DNA from: Pseudogemmobacter faecipullorum
Lineage (GTDB): Bacteria > Pseudomonadota > Alphaproteobacteria > Rhodobacterales > Rhodobacteraceae
Direction of reading: 5' to 3'
Length of the DNA: 64,000 bases
Assembly: GCF_020539525.1 (NCBI RefSeq)
Contig: NZ_JACDXX010000004.1
Coordinates: 230,903 to 294,902 of the forward strand
Both the position numbers and the translations under genes were made by a program. How positions within the stretch are numbered: position 1 is the stretch's first letter; every line of letters begins with the position of its first letter. Below are positions 63,176 to 64,000 of the stretch, piece by piece. Under the pieces are notes generated by a model. That model was not told where the DNA came from. It did not search any database and was given only the letters and a program-made list of their open reading frames with translations.

Positions 63176-63508
63176 ATGCCCAAGGAAGATTGGGGCACGA
63201 AGCGCCTCTGCCCGACGACCGGCAAACGGTTCTACGACATGAACCGCAGCCCCGTTGTCAGCCCCTATACCGGTGAGGTCGTGGATATCGAATCGGCGCG
63301 CCGCAAGCTGGCCGCCGCCGTAATCTCGCGCGTGTCGCCCAATAAAGAAGATTCGCTGGTCGAAGACCTCGAAGCCGATGATGATCTGCTCGAAACCGCC
63401 GAAACCGGCGATGACGAGATGGATGATGATCTGCTGGAAGATGACAGCGACGATAACGTCTCGCTGGACGAGCTGGCAGATGTTGCCGGCACCGAGGACG
63501 ACAGCTGA
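63176..63508 (+). CDS. FYDLN-acid-domain protein (TIGR02300)
   Basis: 110 aa. The N-terminal PKEDWGTKRLCPTTGKRFYDMNRSPVVSPYTGE has the conserved CP..G.KFYDLN-type motif (here FYDMN) with PxSPYTGE. The C-terminal half is strongly acidic (DDDLLE, DDEMDDDLLEDD). Found widely in alphaproteobacteria; function unknown. The start is fixed by the conserved N-terminus. Confidence 0.92.
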   Translation: MPKEDWGTKRLCPTTGKRFYDMNRSPVVSPYTGEVVDIESARRKLAAAVISRVSPNKEDSLVEDLEADDDLLETAETGDDEMDDDLLEDDSDDNVSLDELADVAGTEDDS

Positions 63509-63641
63509 TTTTCAGCCGGTTGTCCCCGGGCAACCGATAAACATTTGGGGGGATGCATTTTTCCTCTTGCGCCCCCCCGATACCCCGACTAAATACCGGC
63601 TCACCGCAGACGAAGAGATGAGGATGCGGGAACCAGACGGT

Positions 63642-63717
<76 letters not shown>

Positions 63718-63739
63718 ATTAAAAAAGACTTAGGTCGCA

Positions 63740-63770
63740 AAAAGCCATGCCTCACGGCGGGGCTTTTGCT
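63740..63770 (+). terminator. Terminator after tRNA-Ala
   Basis: AAAAGCC/GGCTTTT stem with an inner GCC-TCAC-GGC stem, followed by GCTTTTG, 22 nt after the tRNA. Confidence 0.7.
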
Positions 63771-63873
63771 TTTGGGGGCGGCTGGGGGAACAGCGCGATC
63801 CGAAACGCTCCTTGACAGTTCGTCGCGCCAAATAGGACGCTTCCGTTTTTTTGATGGGAGATTTCTATGGGAC

Positions 63874-64000
63874 TGAATAGCCCCGAGTTTCTTAGACACC
63901 TTCGCGTCTCATCATCTGCTTCCGCTCGAACTCGGCAGGCGACAGCATTCCGTTCCTCACATGCTTGCGCTTCGGATTGTAGAACATCTCGATGTAATCG
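63874..64000 (-). mobile_element. IS3-family element, one end only, cut by the window
   Basis: Minus-strand reading gives the C-terminus of an IS3-type transposase (DYIEMFYNPKRKH, then GMLSPAEFERKQ) with stop at 63892-63894. The probable element end begins TGAATAGCCCC at 63874, resembling the TGAAC-x-GCCCCG inverted repeats of many IS3 elements. The rest lies outside. The element is inserted downstream of tRNA-Ala. Confidence 0.8.

Overview
The window looks like a chromosomal segment of a GC-rich alphaproteobacterium, most likely family Rhodobacteraceae (Paracoccus/Rhodobacter-like). Evidence: cbb3 oxidase genes flanked by a tandem universal stress protein and FNR-type boxes, a FYDLN-acid-domain protein, alphaproteobacterial tRNAs, and a short intergenic repeat (TTCATCTGTC...AAATATCC) that I recall as common in Rhodobacterales. 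Coding is dense on both strands with many ATGA/GTGA overlaps.

Layout. 1-4.8 kb: class III CoA-transferase (5'-truncated by the window edge), proline iminopeptidase, then ubiG, a DUF4105 protein and a YihY/BrkB-type membrane protein as an overlapping operon. 4.9-9.6 kb: universal stress protein divergent from ccoNOQP, with two FNR-like boxes between. 9.6-12.3 kb: a low-complexity ORF, tRNA-Met and a HyuA-type ATPase. 12.5-23.8 kb: the most unusual region. A minus-strand run encodes an HtrA-like protease, an OmpR-type response regulator, a sensor kinase, a secreted caspase-like (C14) protease and a secreted trypsin-like zymogen. It is bracketed by three paralogous secreted proteins with a PPC-like C-terminus, and one of these is followed by a second secreted caspase-like protease. 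23.9-32.6 kb: housekeeping genes (PP_4765-type flavoprotein, pheS, rplT, rpmI, pyk, a kinase-like protein, hemC, hemE, tRNA-Arg). 32.7-39 kb: VanZ-like protein, an RND efflux pair, a decayed IS5-type transposase and a truncated sugar transferase. 39.2-44.1 kb: two identical tRNA-Lys genes and ccoGHIS, again behind an FNR-like box and 30 kb away from ccoNOQP. 44.2-49.5 kb: D,D-carboxypeptidase with SPOR domain, HAD hydrolase, clpS, rsmC-like methyltransferase, SDR. 49.5-52.5 kb: molybdate uptake modABC with a short ModE and a Mo-box. 52.5-64 kb: bestrophin-like protein, a GAF-Fis regulator with an ExaC/AldB-type aldehyde dehydrogenase, amidase, dapF-mtaB, a LacI-type and a GntR-type regulator, DUF45 metallopeptidase, FYDLN protein, tRNA-Ala and the end of an IS3-family element at the right edge.

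How they work together. ccoNOQP encodes the microaerobic cbb3 oxidase and ccoGHIS its maturation and copper supply; both carry FNR-type sites, so they form one regulon despite the physical split. hemC/hemE supply haem. Sites of the form TGTTA-N4-TANCA lie upstream of both the LacI-type gene and pyk, which suggests that this repressor controls glycolytic carbon flow. The caspase/trypsin/HtrA/two-component cluster reads as a self-contained, exported proteolytic cascade under its own sensor kinase. I know of no described system with this composition.
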